Positions 28,832-38,080 of a stretch of 64,000 bases of DNA are shown here, in pieces. Positions within the stretch are counted from its first letter, which is position 1, and every line of letters starts with the position of its first letter. The notes under the pieces were generated by a model. It ran no database searches, was not told the DNA's origin, and saw only the letters and a list, made by a program, of their open reading frames with translations. The position numbers and the translations under genes were made by a program. Source of the stretch: Chitiniphilus shinanonensis DSM 23277 (GTDB lineage: Bacteria > Pseudomonadota > Gammaproteobacteria > Burkholderiales > Chitinibacteraceae); the NCBI RefSeq assembly GCF_000374805.1, contig NZ_KB895334.1:367517-431516 (forward strand). Direction: 5' to 3'.

Positions 28832-31800
28832 TCAGTCTGTGATATGAAGTGAATTCTCCCCATCGAGAGCATTCATGAGTTGAGTTTGGTGATTTTCCAT
28901 TGCAGCGGCCATGACGCTTAGTAAGCGACTTCTTCCCATTTCTAGAGAGTATTCACGATCCATAAAATCCAGTCCATTTCTGGAAAGCGCTTCCCATAGC
29001 GGGCGATCATTATAGGCACGAACCAACTCGGAGGCAAATTGCTCTGGTCCCTCAGCCTCTAGGACATTTATTTCGTGCTCTAGCCCCATCCCCTCTACGC
29101 CGATCTTCGTAGCTACGCATGGCACACCATAGGAGAGGGATGTTGCGATTTTGCCTTTTACCCCAGATCCGTACCGCAGTGGAGCAACCATGACCCGGAC
29201 GTGATCAAAGTAATCTTCCAGGTTTTCAACAAACCCGACGAGCCTCACATTAGCATCATTTGCAAGTGCACTATACCCAGGTTCTCCTTTCAATGCTCCG
29301 CGCAACTCTTCCCCAATAACGATGAGATTTATATCTGGAAGCTTTGCTTTGATAAGAGGAAATATTTCTTGATGAAAATATAAGACGCCATCCACATTGG
29401 GCAGGTGGGCGCTACCGATAAACACGATATCCTTGCGATCTTCATATGGCCGCTTGCTCCCATATATTTCTCGAATGAGAGGGATATGATGGATGCGGGT
29501 TTGACCGTACTCGCTTTCTAGCAATACCTTTTCCTCGGCGCTGATGACGATTGTTGCATTGGCTTTTTCCATGAACCCAAGTTCAGCCTTTTTTGTATGT
29601 TCTGCCTGTTTCCGTAGCATTGCAGAACCTTCAATTTCAGCTTGTCGGCCTTCCCTCAAGAAGTGGATATCGACGGTATTAAATACGTACGCTGCATTTG
29701 TGCAGAATTTCTCAATTAATTTTTGAAATGCTGCTGCTTGGTAAACTCGCGCCATCAATACAAAGGAAAAGCTAGCACCGTGCTGTTCGAGATATTTGTC
29801 AATCCCAATGTGTGGGCGATAAAGGCATTCTACTCCCAGGCGCTGAATCATAGGCGTATACTTTTCAACAAAATCAGGAGTATGTTCGCCGTAGAAAACT
29901 ACATCATAGCCTGCCTCAACCAAGAATTTCATAAAGTAATATGCATCCACACTGCCAGCCCCACGATCCGGAACTGGAACTAACGCATCTATGTATAAGA
30001 CTCTCTGGCGAGGGTATCGTCGGTTTTCGTGATAGTTGGCAACATCCGGATAAAGCAAGCTCGGAAATATAGATTGCCACTTGGAAAAAAAGGTATTTCG
30101 ATTTTTGCTGGTTAGATCTCCGTATGCCTTCTCGCCATAGGATACATTTTCAAAATGAGTTACCTTGGATAAAGGCTGAACAAATGTTTTCTTTTCAATG
30201 GCTCTCAGCTTGAACGCCAGATCTGGATCTTCATAGTATGCAGGGGCGTAGACCTCATCGAAGCCCCCGACGATGTCAAATTCCTCTTTTCTCACCAATA
30301 TGCTGGCGCCTGAGCAAAAATCTACTTCCCTGAAATAGCTAAATTCTGGAGCGAGGGGAGATTGTAGCCGGCCCAGAGGAAGAGATGAGCCATCCTGACA
30401 GATGAGGCAACCACTTTCTTGAAGCAGACCATTTGCATAGATCAACTGCGAGCCGACTAGCCCAATGTCCGGGCGACTTTCCAGAACCGCAACTAGTTCA
30501 TCCAGCCAGCCGGGATGAACGAGTGTGTCATTGTTCAAGAAAAGTAGATATTTCCCTTGGGCTGCTTTGGCCCCACGATTCGCGGTGCGCAGGAATCCCA
30601 AGTTGGTATCATTACTTATCACGGTAAGGCCACCAATAGTTTTCAGCATCTCCAAGGTATCATCCTTTGAGCAGTCATTGACGACCACTATTTCAAAGGA
30701 CAAATTGGGCCTGTTTTCGTAAATAGAAAGCAAGCAATTGTAGGTAAAATCTGATTTCCCATATACAGGGATAACGATGCTGACAGTTGGATTTTCGGAT
30801 AGCGGGAAGTCAAATGGCGCTTTCTTCCCCGCACCTTTGAGAAGAGGAGGAAGTAGTAGCAATTGTGATTGGTTGGCACCATTTTCCCCATTTGTGCCGG
30901 CCCAATTGTGATAGATCGACTCTCGCCCGAGTAACCACGAAAAATGGCGGAACGCAAAATTTTTCATTTTGCATTTCAAATAAACATCGCCGGGAATTCT
31001 ATGAAAGCCAGCACGTGCAAACCGCCAAATCAAGGGGCGGATGCTGGAGCGCCTTAACTTGTTTAGACCGATTATCTCGGATACTTTTCTGACCGGCGCC
31101 ATCAATCGCCATGAACGAGAGTCATATAAGGCGGCCAGCTCTGCACGTAGTTGTCGTAGCTCCCAATCTTTGTCGTTAATAATGCTGGCGATTTTTTCTT
31201 CCAGTTCTGCTTGCTTATCTTCATACCCTCTAGCTTTCTCTGCGGCTGCCGCTTCCACCAGGGCGCAGGCTTGCTTGCTTGCAGTCAATAATGCTTGGCT
31301 CTTTTTTACTTCTTCGGAAACTCGGTGGAGTTCCTCTTGGAGGTTATGTGTAGTGGTTTCCAGTGTGGCGCGCGCTTGCTGGCTTGCAGCTAAAAGCTCT
31401 TGGTTTCTATTAACTTCTTCGGAAACTTGGCGGAGCTCTTCCTGAAGACTGTGTGCCTTGGCTGTGGCAGTGTCTAACTCTTTCGTGGCACGATCAAGCT
31501 CTAGGCCAAGCAAATTTTCTTTTTCTTCCATGTTGGAAAGTCGCGCTTCCATATTTTTGTAATCCTCTAATGACAATGCTGGTTCTGAATTGCTGTCGAC
31601 CATATTTCTTTGAAAATGCGACGATGCAATTGAACTGGCAATTACTACTTTAAGTAATTCTTCCGACGATTCGAGATGGGCAAGTTCATATATTTCCTTG
31701 CGAGGTACTTCGAGCCTCTCTATTTCCTGGAAGTTGCTTTCGTCGAGAGCAATGACCATGGAGTTTGCCATCTCCGTATCGGGGGCATTTCGGGAGCAAC

Positions 31801-32461
31801 TCAATCCTACGTAAATAACGCCATTTGAATAGCAAATTCCGCGGGGATACCCATCAAACGTACGCTCGCGCAGAAACTTGCCGTCCGAGTTATATTCAAC
31901 TATGCGTTTTTTCTCTGAGTCTGCTAATAGAAGGTTATTTTCAATAATGGTTAAGCTGTGAGGTTGCGACAATCCTTCAACCAGCCGCTCACCGGTTTCC
32001 AGGTCCTGGACGAAGCCACTGTTTAGGGTCGCTCCCTTATATTCTCGATGGGTAAAGAACTCCCCAAACGCAGAAAAAACTAATCTCCCTTTCCATATGC
32101 CGAGACAGTTTATATGCCAAGAATCGCGTTCTCCCGGGAATTTCCAGTTTCGAAGAAGCTCTCCTTTTTTGTTGAGCTCGAGAATTTGGTTGGCGCCAGT
32201 CGAAACAACATAAATATTGTCGTTTGCGTTCAAAACGTCATGTATGTCATCGAACGCTTCTGATTTGGAAAAGAATTGAACACTGTCCTTTTGGGATATA
32301 CTCAAAAAATCTGGTTGATAACCTCGTACCAAAGTACCGTTAGAAATCCCAAACCCAGTTGTATCTAGTCCATCTAGCTGGACTAGCTCTCCTGCCTGTG
32401 CCAGATATAGGCCGCCGCCGTTGGGTGAAGAAATTAGCAAATTGTTAAATAGGCTAGTCAT
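28832..32461 (-). CDS. Four-part glycosyltransferase: beta-propeller, coiled coil, GT2, GT4
   Basis: 1209 residues. Residues 1-270 form a propeller-like module of the DUF4915/TIGR03032 kind (DDIHDVLNANDNIYVVSTGA, DSWHINCLGIWKGRLVFSAFG, FDGYPRGICYSNGVIYVGLS). Residues about 295-450 are a heptad-rich coiled coil with two 35-residue repeats. A GT2 domain starts near 555 (PTVSIVIPVYG, FLNNDTLVHPGWLDEL, AYYEDPDLAFKLR). A GT-B/GT4 domain runs from about 819 (VLYIDALVPVPDRGAGS) with APLRYGSGVKGKIATSLSYG near the end. It overlaps the wzt stop by eight bases. Two catalytic domains plus the coiled coil suggest a scaffolded chain-building enzyme for the ABC-exported glycan. Confidence 0.9.
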   Translation of the reverse strand: MTSLFNNLLISSPNGGGLYLAQAGELVQLDGLDTTGFGISNGTLVRGYQPDFLSISQKDSVQFFSKSEAFDDIHDVLNANDNIYVVSTGANQILELNKKGELLRNWKFPGERDSWHINCLGIWKGRLVFSAFGEFFTHREYKGATLNSGFVQDLETGERLVEGLSQPHSLTIIENNLLLADSEKKRIVEYNSDGKFLRERTFDGYPRGICYSNGVIYVGLSCSRNAPDTEMANSMVIALDESNFQEIERLEVPRKEIYELAHLESSEELLKVVIASSIASSHFQRNMVDSNSEPALSLEDYKNMEARLSNMEEKENLLGLELDRATKELDTATAKAHSLQEELRQVSEEVNRNQELLAASQQARATLETTTHNLQEELHRVSEEVKKSQALLTASKQACALVEAAAAEKARGYEDKQAELEEKIASIINDKDWELRQLRAELAALYDSRSWRLMAPVRKVSEIIGLNKLRRSSIRPLIWRFARAGFHRIPGDVYLKCKMKNFAFRHFSWLLGRESIYHNWAGTNGENGANQSQLLLLPPLLKGAGKKAPFDFPLSENPTVSIVIPVYGKSDFTYNCLLSIYENRPNLSFEIVVVNDCSKDDTLEMLKTIGGLTVISNDTNLGFLRTANRGAKAAQGKYLLFLNNDTLVHPGWLDELVAVLESRPDIGLVGSQLIYANGLLQESGCLICQDGSSLPLGRLQSPLAPEFSYFREVDFCSGASILVRKEEFDIVGGFDEVYAPAYYEDPDLAFKLRAIEKKTFVQPLSKVTHFENVSYGEKAYGDLTSKNRNTFFSKWQSIFPSLLYPDVANYHENRRYPRQRVLYIDALVPVPDRGAGSVDAYYFMKFLVEAGYDVVFYGEHTPDFVEKYTPMIQRLGVECLYRPHIGIDKYLEQHGASFSFVLMARVYQAAAFQKLIEKFCTNAAYVFNTVDIHFLREGRQAEIEGSAMLRKQAEHTKKAELGFMEKANATIVISAEEKVLLESEYGQTRIHHIPLIREIYGSKRPYEDRKDIVFIGSAHLPNVDGVLYFHQEIFPLIKAKLPDINLIVIGEELRGALKGEPGYSALANDANVRLVGFVENLEDYFDHVRVMVAPLRYGSGVKGKIATSLSYGVPCVATKIGVEGMGLEHEINVLEAEGPEQFASELVRAYNDRPLWEALSRNGLDFMDREYSLEMGRSRLLSVMAAAMENHQTQLMNALDGENSLHITD
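31244..31453 (-). repeat. Internal 105-bp duplication in the coiled-coil coding region
   Basis: Two adjacent 35-codon units, 31349-31453 and 31244-31348, encode HSLQEELRQVSEEVNRNQEL... and HNLQEELHRVSEEVKKSQAL... The DNA copies have clearly diverged, so the duplication is old. They extend the coiled coil by about ten heptads in all. Confidence 0.75.
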
Positions 32462-33827
32462 TGTTTTTTATCGCAAACTTGAAATCGCAAGCAACTGTTT
32501 CTGTTTCGATATTGTTGGGGATGGATAATATTCTGAACGCGACAATATCTGCGCGTCGATGCAAAACAATTTCTTCCCCATCCTTTATTCCAAAAACACC
32601 GGCATTCATAAAGTATATACCTGGATTGAAGTTTGCTTCGAACGTGAACTCGACATTTAAAACGGTACCGGCATTTACGAATGAAATTGCGTGGGAGAGA
32701 GTGGGCGCTGACAGTGCACCGGCCAGCGTGAACCCTGTCGTTGTCTTAATCGCCATCCCAAAACGTACATTTTCCGCGCTATTATGAAAGGTGACATCAT
32801 ATTGATATCGATATCGTCTTCCCCGAATCAGGCCATTTACTTTTCTACCATCTCTCGTCAGAATTTCTGGAGTTCCAATGATTGGCCCATGCGAATCAAA
32901 ATCCAGCGAACTCATGGGTTTTAGATCTGGCTCGAATGTTTCTGTTACTACTTCGCTTTCGCTTGAAGAAGTTTCTAGCTGATAAGCTTGCTGCTGGAGA
33001 CTGCTTACACTAGATGTCTGACTTGCTTGCAGAAATTGCGCCCGTATTTCAGCCCTTTTGACTTTTGGGGCATATAACATTTTTTGATATAAACCGACTA
33101 CCTGCTTTGGACTCCCGGTAATTAGCTGTTCCCCCTCATCCAACAATATTGCTCGGTTGCAGAGTTCAATTATTTGAGCCCCAGAATGGGAAACAAACAA
33201 GATGGTTGCGCCCTCGGCCCGGAGCGCTTCTATCTTGGAAAAGCACTTCCTTTGAAAGAGTTCGTCTCCAACAGCAAGCGCTTCATCAACAATTAGGATC
33301 TCAGGTGTTGCATTTATCGCAACGCTGAAAGCCAGTCTTACCATCATGCCGCTGGAGTATGTCTTTACTGGCCTATCAATAAATTCTCCAATTTCGGAAA
33401 ATGCCAGTATTTCCTCGAACTTTGCATCCACTTCATATTTGGTTAGTCCGAGCACTGCCCCATTCATATAGACGTTTTCACGACCAGTGAATTCGGGGTT
33501 AAACCCGGAGCCTAATTCGAGGAGTGCTGCAATTCTACCTTGTGTTTGTATTGAACCAGCGCTTGGGTTTAGAGTTCCGCATATCATCTGTAGAAGAGTT
33601 GATTTTCCACTTCCATTTCGGCCTATGATCCCCACGGTTTCGCCGTGCTGGACGGTGAACGAAACGTTTTTAAGTGCCCAGAATTCCTTTGAGTACTGCT
33701 TTGCCTCTAATCCCAAAAAGGTGCGAAGCCGAGGAAGTAAAAATTGCTTTAGCCTGTCTCTGGGTTGAGCATATATCTGGTAGCATTTGCTCAACGTCTC
33801 AACTTTAATAGCGACGTCACATGACAT
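32454..33827 (-). CDS. wzt: Polysaccharide ABC transporter ATP-binding protein Wzt with C-terminal glycan-binding domain
   Basis: 457 residues from ATG 33827, chosen over TTG 33833 because AAGGGG is spaced seven bases from it. The ABC domain has Walker A GRNGSGKST at 69-77, the Q/signature region TYSSGMMVRLAFSVA, Walker B ILIVDEALAVGD and the H-loop FVSHSGAQI. Residues from about 300 form the Wzt C-terminal jelly-roll-like domain (RRYRYQYDVTFHNSAENVRFGMAIKTTTG), which in O-antigen systems recognises the modified glycan end before export. It overlaps wzm by 11 bases. Confidence 0.95.
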   Translation of the reverse strand: MSCDVAIKVETLSKCYQIYAQPRDRLKQFLLPRLRTFLGLEAKQYSKEFWALKNVSFTVQHGETVGIIGRNGSGKSTLLQMICGTLNPSAGSIQTQGRIAALLELGSGFNPEFTGRENVYMNGAVLGLTKYEVDAKFEEILAFSEIGEFIDRPVKTYSSGMMVRLAFSVAINATPEILIVDEALAVGDELFQRKCFSKIEALRAEGATILFVSHSGAQIIELCNRAILLDEGEQLITGSPKQVVGLYQKMLYAPKVKRAEIRAQFLQASQTSSVSSLQQQAYQLETSSSESEVVTETFEPDLKPMSSLDFDSHGPIIGTPEILTRDGRKVNGLIRGRRYRYQYDVTFHNSAENVRFGMAIKTTTGFTLAGALSAPTLSHAISFVNAGTVLNVEFTFEANFNPGIYFMNAGVFGIKDGEEIVLHRRADIVAFRILSIPNNIETETVACDFKFAIKNND

Positions 33828-34635
33828 CAGCAAACCCCTTCCGCGTCTTTTGAAACCAAATAAAGCCTATCCAAGCAACAACACCGCTGATGGCCGATGA
33901 AATTAGCCATGCTTGTAGATCGGGCATTTTTCCCCAATAGAGCACATCTCTGGTCATTTCAATAATTGGGGTGAGTGGATTTATATATATCAAGTGACGG
34001 AATTTTTCTGGGATTGCAGATACCGGATAAAAAATTGGGGAGAGAAACATGACGACAGTTGTGATAACTCCGATAAATTGTCCGACATCCCGCAAGAAAA
34101 CCCCTAAAGAGGCCAAAGCCCAACTTAGCCCAATAACCATTAAAATGAGAGGGGCCAGTACGAAAAGAAGATATACGGAAGTCAGGTGGGGAATTCCAAA
34201 GAAAATTGAGTATCCAAATAACCATACCAAAATGCTAATAGCGGTATGAAACAACGCTGCCCCAATGGAAATCCAGGGCAGAATTTCAAGTGGATAGACT
34301 ACTTTCTTTACATAGTTGGGATTGCTTAAGATTAAGCTGGGGGCACGATTTATACATTCGGAAAAAAAATTAAATATAATCTGCCCTGCAAACAATACTA
34401 ACGCAAATTCTGTTTTTGAGTCGTTTTGTGAATTCCATCTGGATTTAAAAATCACGCTAAATACAAATGTATAAACTATCAACATGAATAGAGGGTTAAA
34501 GAAAGACCACAATATCCCCATGAGGGAGCCGCGATATCTCCCCAAAACTTCGCGCCGGATAGAGGCTTTCAATAGGGCCCGATTTCGCCAGGCGCTTGCG
34601 ACGAGCTCTCTGGGATGGTAGGAGTGGCTTTGCAT
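33817..34635 (-). CDS. wzm: Polysaccharide ABC transporter permease Wzm
   Basis: 272 residues, ABC-2 permease with six predicted membrane helices. IRREVLGRYRGSLMGILWSFFNPL is the conserved N-terminal amphipathic and first-helix region, and FLSPIFYPVSAIPEKFRHLIYINPLTPII the conserved late segment. With Wzt it exports the complete lipid-linked polysaccharide. It starts one base inside the rfbC stop region and is co-transcribed with rfbBDAC. Confidence 0.95.
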   Translation of the reverse strand: MQSHSYHPRELVASAWRNRALLKASIRREVLGRYRGSLMGILWSFFNPLFMLIVYTFVFSVIFKSRWNSQNDSKTEFALVLFAGQIIFNFFSECINRAPSLILSNPNYVKKVVYPLEILPWISIGAALFHTAISILVWLFGYSIFFGIPHLTSVYLLFVLAPLILMVIGLSWALASLGVFLRDVGQFIGVITTVVMFLSPIFYPVSAIPEKFRHLIYINPLTPIIEMTRDVLYWGKMPDLQAWLISSAISGVVAWIGFIWFQKTRKGFADVM

Positions 34636-35183
34636 TAGTCGAATACCTCCGCGTCTTGCAGAAGGCTGGCCGACGAGTCTTTTTTAGACAACAGGGGGGG
34701 GGCAGAAATCGGCCACGAGATATTGATATGCGGGTCATCCCATCGGATGGCACGCTCAAGTTCTGGCCTATAAAACTGAGTTGTTTTGTAGAGAAATTCT
34801 GCAAATTCGCTAAGAACGACGAAGCCATGAGCAAATCCTTGTGGAATCCACAGCTGCTTTTTATTCGAAGCTGAAAGTAAAACGCCTACGTATTGGGCAT
34901 ATGTAGGAGATGATTTTCGGATATCAACCGCCACGTCAAAAACCTCGCCGAATGTGCATCTGACCAGTTTGCCTTGTGGAGCTGGAGATATCTGGTAATG
35001 CAGACCCCGCAACACACTCTTGCTGGAGCGTGAGTGGTTGTCTTGGACGAAGGTCACTTGGTGCCCAATTGCTTGGTTGAATTGGTCCTGATTAAAACTC
35101 TCAAAGAAAAAACCGCGCTCATCACCAAAGACGCGCGGTTCGATGATCTTAACATCGGGGATCGCTGTGTCAATTACATTCAT
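34635..35183 (-). CDS. rfbC: dTDP-4-dehydrorhamnose 3,5-epimerase
   Basis: 182 residues, RmlC cupin. It has PRVFGDERGFFFESFNQDQF, QDNHSRSSKSVLRGLHYQ with the catalytic histidine, FDVAVDIRKSSPTY and WIPQGFAHGFVVLSEFAEFLYKTT. It is the third step to dTDP-L-rhamnose. About 40 bases separate it from rfbA upstream. Its stop overlaps the start of wzm, linking sugar supply with export. Confidence 0.96.
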   Translation of the reverse strand: MNVIDTAIPDVKIIEPRVFGDERGFFFESFNQDQFNQAIGHQVTFVQDNHSRSSKSVLRGLHYQISPAPQGKLVRCTFGEVFDVAVDIRKSSPTYAQYVGVLLSASNKKQLWIPQGFAHGFVVLSEFAEFLYKTTQFYRPELERAIRWDDPHINISWPISAPPLLSKKDSSASLLQDAEVFD

Positions 35184-35223
35184 TTAACATCAAAGCGGGG
35201 TGTGAACCGCCCTCCAATTAATT

Positions 35224-36108
35224 CTATCGAGACACTTCTTTCAAAATTCCGAGTAAATAACAACCATACCCGGTCTTTTTCAACGGCTGGGCCAAAGCTT
35301 CTAGCTGTTTGGCGTCGATCCAATTTTGGCGATAAGCTACTTCTTCGGGGCTAGCAACCTTCAATCCCTGACGTTGCTCGATGGTCTGAATGAAAAGGCT
35401 AGCTTCCAGCATGGATTCATGCGTGCCTGTATCCAGCCACGCATAGCCTCGGCCCATCGTTTTTACGTCAAGAGTTCCACGGTTTAAATATTCGCCGTTT
35501 ATGTCGGTTATTTCCAATTCCCCGCGTGGAGACGGCCTGATGCCTTTTGCAATCTTTACGACGTCGTTGTCATAGAAATAAAGCCCAGTTACTGCGTAAT
35601 TGGATTTGGGATGAAGGGGCTTTTCTTCAATTGATTGTGCTTTGCCATTTTTGTCGAATTCTACTACTCCATAGCGATCAGGGTCATGCACGTGATATGC
35701 AAAAACGCTGGCACCGCTGGGCTTGCTGGCTGCTTCCTTTAGTAGCTCAGCCAAATCATTTCCATAAAAAATATTGTCGCCAAGTATTAATGAAACGTTA
35801 TCTTTGCCGATAAAATCTTCACCAATAATGAATGCCTGCGCAAGCCCATCCGGACTGGGTTGGACTGCGTATTTTAAGTCAATTCCCCATTGATTTCCGT
35901 TCCCAAGCAGCTGCTCGAAGCGTGGGGTATCTTGAGGAGTGGAGATGATCAATATCTCGCGGATGCCAGACAGCATCAGCGTGGTAAGTGGATAATAGAT
36001 CATTGGCTTATCGTAGATCGGAAGCAACTGCTTGCTTACCGCGATAGTTGCTGGATAAAGCCTGGTCCCTGAGCCCCCGGCTAGGATTATACCTTTTCTT
36101 TTCTTCAC
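35224..36108 (-). CDS. rfbA: Glucose-1-phosphate thymidylyltransferase
   Basis: 294 residues from GTG 36108 ([19 protein letters not shown]), with AGGAG seven bases upstream and a GTGA overlap with the rfbD stop; the longer frame lies inside rfbD. RmlA marks are [67 protein letters not shown] and [15 protein letters not shown]. It makes dTDP-glucose, the first step to dTDP-rhamnose. Confidence 0.96.
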   Translation of the reverse strand: MKKRKGIILAGGSGTRLYPATIAVSKQLLPIYDKPMIYYPLTTLMLSGIREILIISTPQDTPRFEQLLGNGNQWGIDLKYAVQPSPDGLAQAFIIGEDFIGKDNVSLILGDNIFYGNDLAELLKEAASKPSGASVFAYHVHDPDRYGVVEFDKNGKAQSIEEKPLHPKSNYAVTGLYFYDNDVVKIAKGIRPSPRGELEITDINGEYLNRGTLDVKTMGRGYAWLDTGTHESMLEASLFIQTIEQRQGLKVASPEEVAYRQNWIDAKQLEALAQPLKKTGYGCYLLGILKEVSR

Positions 36109-37019
36109 TCTTGCACTCCTGCGCGCAGCAAAGTCAATACCTGTGCAACACCTTGCTGCCATGTTGGCAACGCTATGTTGAACGTAGTTTGTAGTTTGTT
36201 CGTATCGAGCCGTGAGTTCAATGGGCGGGGGGCTTGTGCTGGGAAGGCGCTGGCCGGGATGGGCCTGATTTTATCGGATGTAGCTTTGAGTGACCAACCC
36301 ATCTGGCTTGCTAACTGATTGATGGTTTTCGCATATTCATACCAGGTGGTTTCGCCTGTGGCCACGGCGTGATATGTGCCAAAGGCAAAGGCTGAACGGT
36401 CATCGCTTTGCCAATATTGAGCAACCAACTGTGCTGTTATATCAGCCAGTAGCTCCGCATTCGTGGGACATCCTATTTGATCGGCGACCACGGATAAAAC
36501 TTCACGTTCTTTCATCAACCGAAGCATGGTCTTCAGGAAATTACTGCCGTGCGCTCCGTACACCCAGCTTGTACGTAAGATCAAGTGTTGGCAGCCGCTC
36601 GCACGTATAGCGTTCTCCCCTGCTAATTTTGTCTTGCCATATATCGACTGTGGATTGGGAGGGCTTTCTTCGCTATACCAACCATCCTTCTTTCCATCAA
36701 ACACGTAATCGGTCGAATAGTGAATAAGTAGCGCTTTGTTAACTGTTGCCCAATGCGCCATTGTTGTCGGCGCGTGAACATTGATTTGCGTTGCCAGCTC
36801 AATTTCACTTTCGGCCCTGTCTACTGCTGTATGCGCTGCCGGATTGATGATGACATCGGGCCCGACATACTTGAGAAGTTGCGCGATCGCCGCTTGATCG
36901 GTAAGGTCGCAGTCGTCGCGGTCCACTGCCACCACTCGTCCGACGACCGACAGACTACGTTGCAATTCAAAGCCAACCTGGCCGTGCTTGCCTGTCAGCA
37001 AGATCGTCGGAAGCCGCAT
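36105..37019 (-). CDS. rfbD: dTDP-4-dehydrorhamnose reductase
   Basis: 304 residues. [17 protein letters not shown] is the nucleotide-binding motif, [15 protein letters not shown] and [10 protein letters not shown] follow, and [17 protein letters not shown] gives the YxxxK pair. It reduces the 4-keto group to finish dTDP-L-rhamnose. Two ATG codons overlap the rfbB stop (37022 and 37019); I prefer 37019 because GGGG is better spaced for it and the family begins there. Longer extensions upstream lie in rfbB. Confidence 0.95.
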   Translation of the reverse strand: MRLPTILLTGKHGQVGFELQRSLSVVGRVVAVDRDDCDLTDQAAIAQLLKYVGPDVIINPAAHTAVDRAESEIELATQINVHAPTTMAHWATVNKALLIHYSTDYVFDGKKDGWYSEESPPNPQSIYGKTKLAGENAIRASGCQHLILRTSWVYGAHGSNFLKTMLRLMKEREVLSVVADQIGCPTNAELLADITAQLVAQYWQSDDRSAFAFGTYHAVATGETTWYEYAKTINQLASQMGWSLKATSDKIRPIPASAFPAQAPRPLNSRLDTNKLQTTFNIALPTWQQGVAQVLTLLRAGVQE

Positions 37020-37021
37020 CA

Positions 37022-38080
37022 TTATGCCCCATATTGTTGTTGGACCCAGTCGCGGTAGGCTCCAGAGGTGACATTCTGAATCCAGGCGGAATTTTCCAGA
37101 TACCAATTTACTGTCTTGCTAATACCGGTTTCGAACGTTTCTTTTGGTCTCCATCCTAAATCGCGCTCGAGCTTGTGCGCATTGATTGCATAACGGCGAT
37201 CATGGCCCGGTCGATCGGTAATAAAGACTATCTGCTCGCAATATGATTTGCCATCAACGCGAGGCTTGATTTCATCAAGCAATGCACAAATAGAGCGCAC
37301 CACATCAAGATTGGTTTTTTCGTTCCAGCCGCCTACGTTATAGGTTTCACCAACGACACCCTCTTCCAGTACGCAACGTATCGCATCGCAATGGTCGTTT
37401 ACAAATAGCCAGTCCCTGATTTGCTTACCATCTCCATAGATAGGTAGTTTTTTTCCGGCGATCGCATTGAGAATGACCAATGGTATTAGCTTCTCCGGAA
37501 ATTGATAAGGCCCATAATTGTTGGAGCAATTGGTTGTTAGGACGGGCAGGCCATAGGTGTGGTGCCAAGCGCGAACGAGATGATCGCTTGCAGCCTTGGA
37601 AGCGGAATATGGGCTATTTGGCTCATAGGCGTTCGTTTCTGTGAAGGGAGGGGTGGCTGCCTCGAGTGTACCGTACACCTCATCGGTAGAGATATGCAGA
37701 AGGCGGAATTGCTCTTTTTCATTGGCGGGTAATTCATTCCAGTAAAACCGTACGGCTTCAAGCAAATTGAATGTGCCAACTACATTGGTTTGGATGAACT
37801 CGCCAGGGCCTTGTATAGAGCGATCGACGTGTGATTCGGCTGCAAAGTTGATCAACGCCCTTGGTTGGTACTCGGTCAGCAAGCGGCCCAAGAGTGCGCG
37901 ATCACCAATATCGCCTTGCACAAATCTGTAGCGCAAATCTCCCTCGAGGGCCTTTAGTGTATCGAGGTTTCCTGCGTACGTGAGTTTGTCTAGATTGATG
38001 ATGGATTCGTTGCTATGGCTAAGCCAATCAAGGATAAAATTTCCACCAATAAATCCGGCGCCGCCGGTTACTAGAATCAT
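37022..38080 (-). CDS. rfbB: dTDP-glucose 4,6-dehydratase
   Basis: 352 residues, extended [23 protein letters not shown] is the first motif. [22 protein letters not shown] holds the catalytic Thr-Asp-Glu, [22 protein letters not shown] the YxxxK, and [13 protein letters not shown] and [21 protein letters not shown] the late blocks. It is the second step to dTDP-rhamnose. It begins directly after the WecA-like gene and overlaps rfbD. Confidence 0.97.
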   Translation of the reverse strand: MILVTGGAGFIGGNFILDWLSHSNESIINLDKLTYAGNLDTLKALEGDLRYRFVQGDIGDRALLGRLLTEYQPRALINFAAESHVDRSIQGPGEFIQTNVVGTFNLLEAVRFYWNELPANEKEQFRLLHISTDEVYGTLEAATPPFTETNAYEPNSPYSASKAASDHLVRAWHHTYGLPVLTTNCSNNYGPYQFPEKLIPLVILNAIAGKKLPIYGDGKQIRDWLFVNDHCDAIRCVLEEGVVGETYNVGGWNEKTNLDVVRSICALLDEIKPRVDGKSYCEQIVFITDRPGHDRRYAINAHKLERDLGWRPKETFETGISKTVNWYLENSAWIQNVTSGAYRDWVQQQYGA

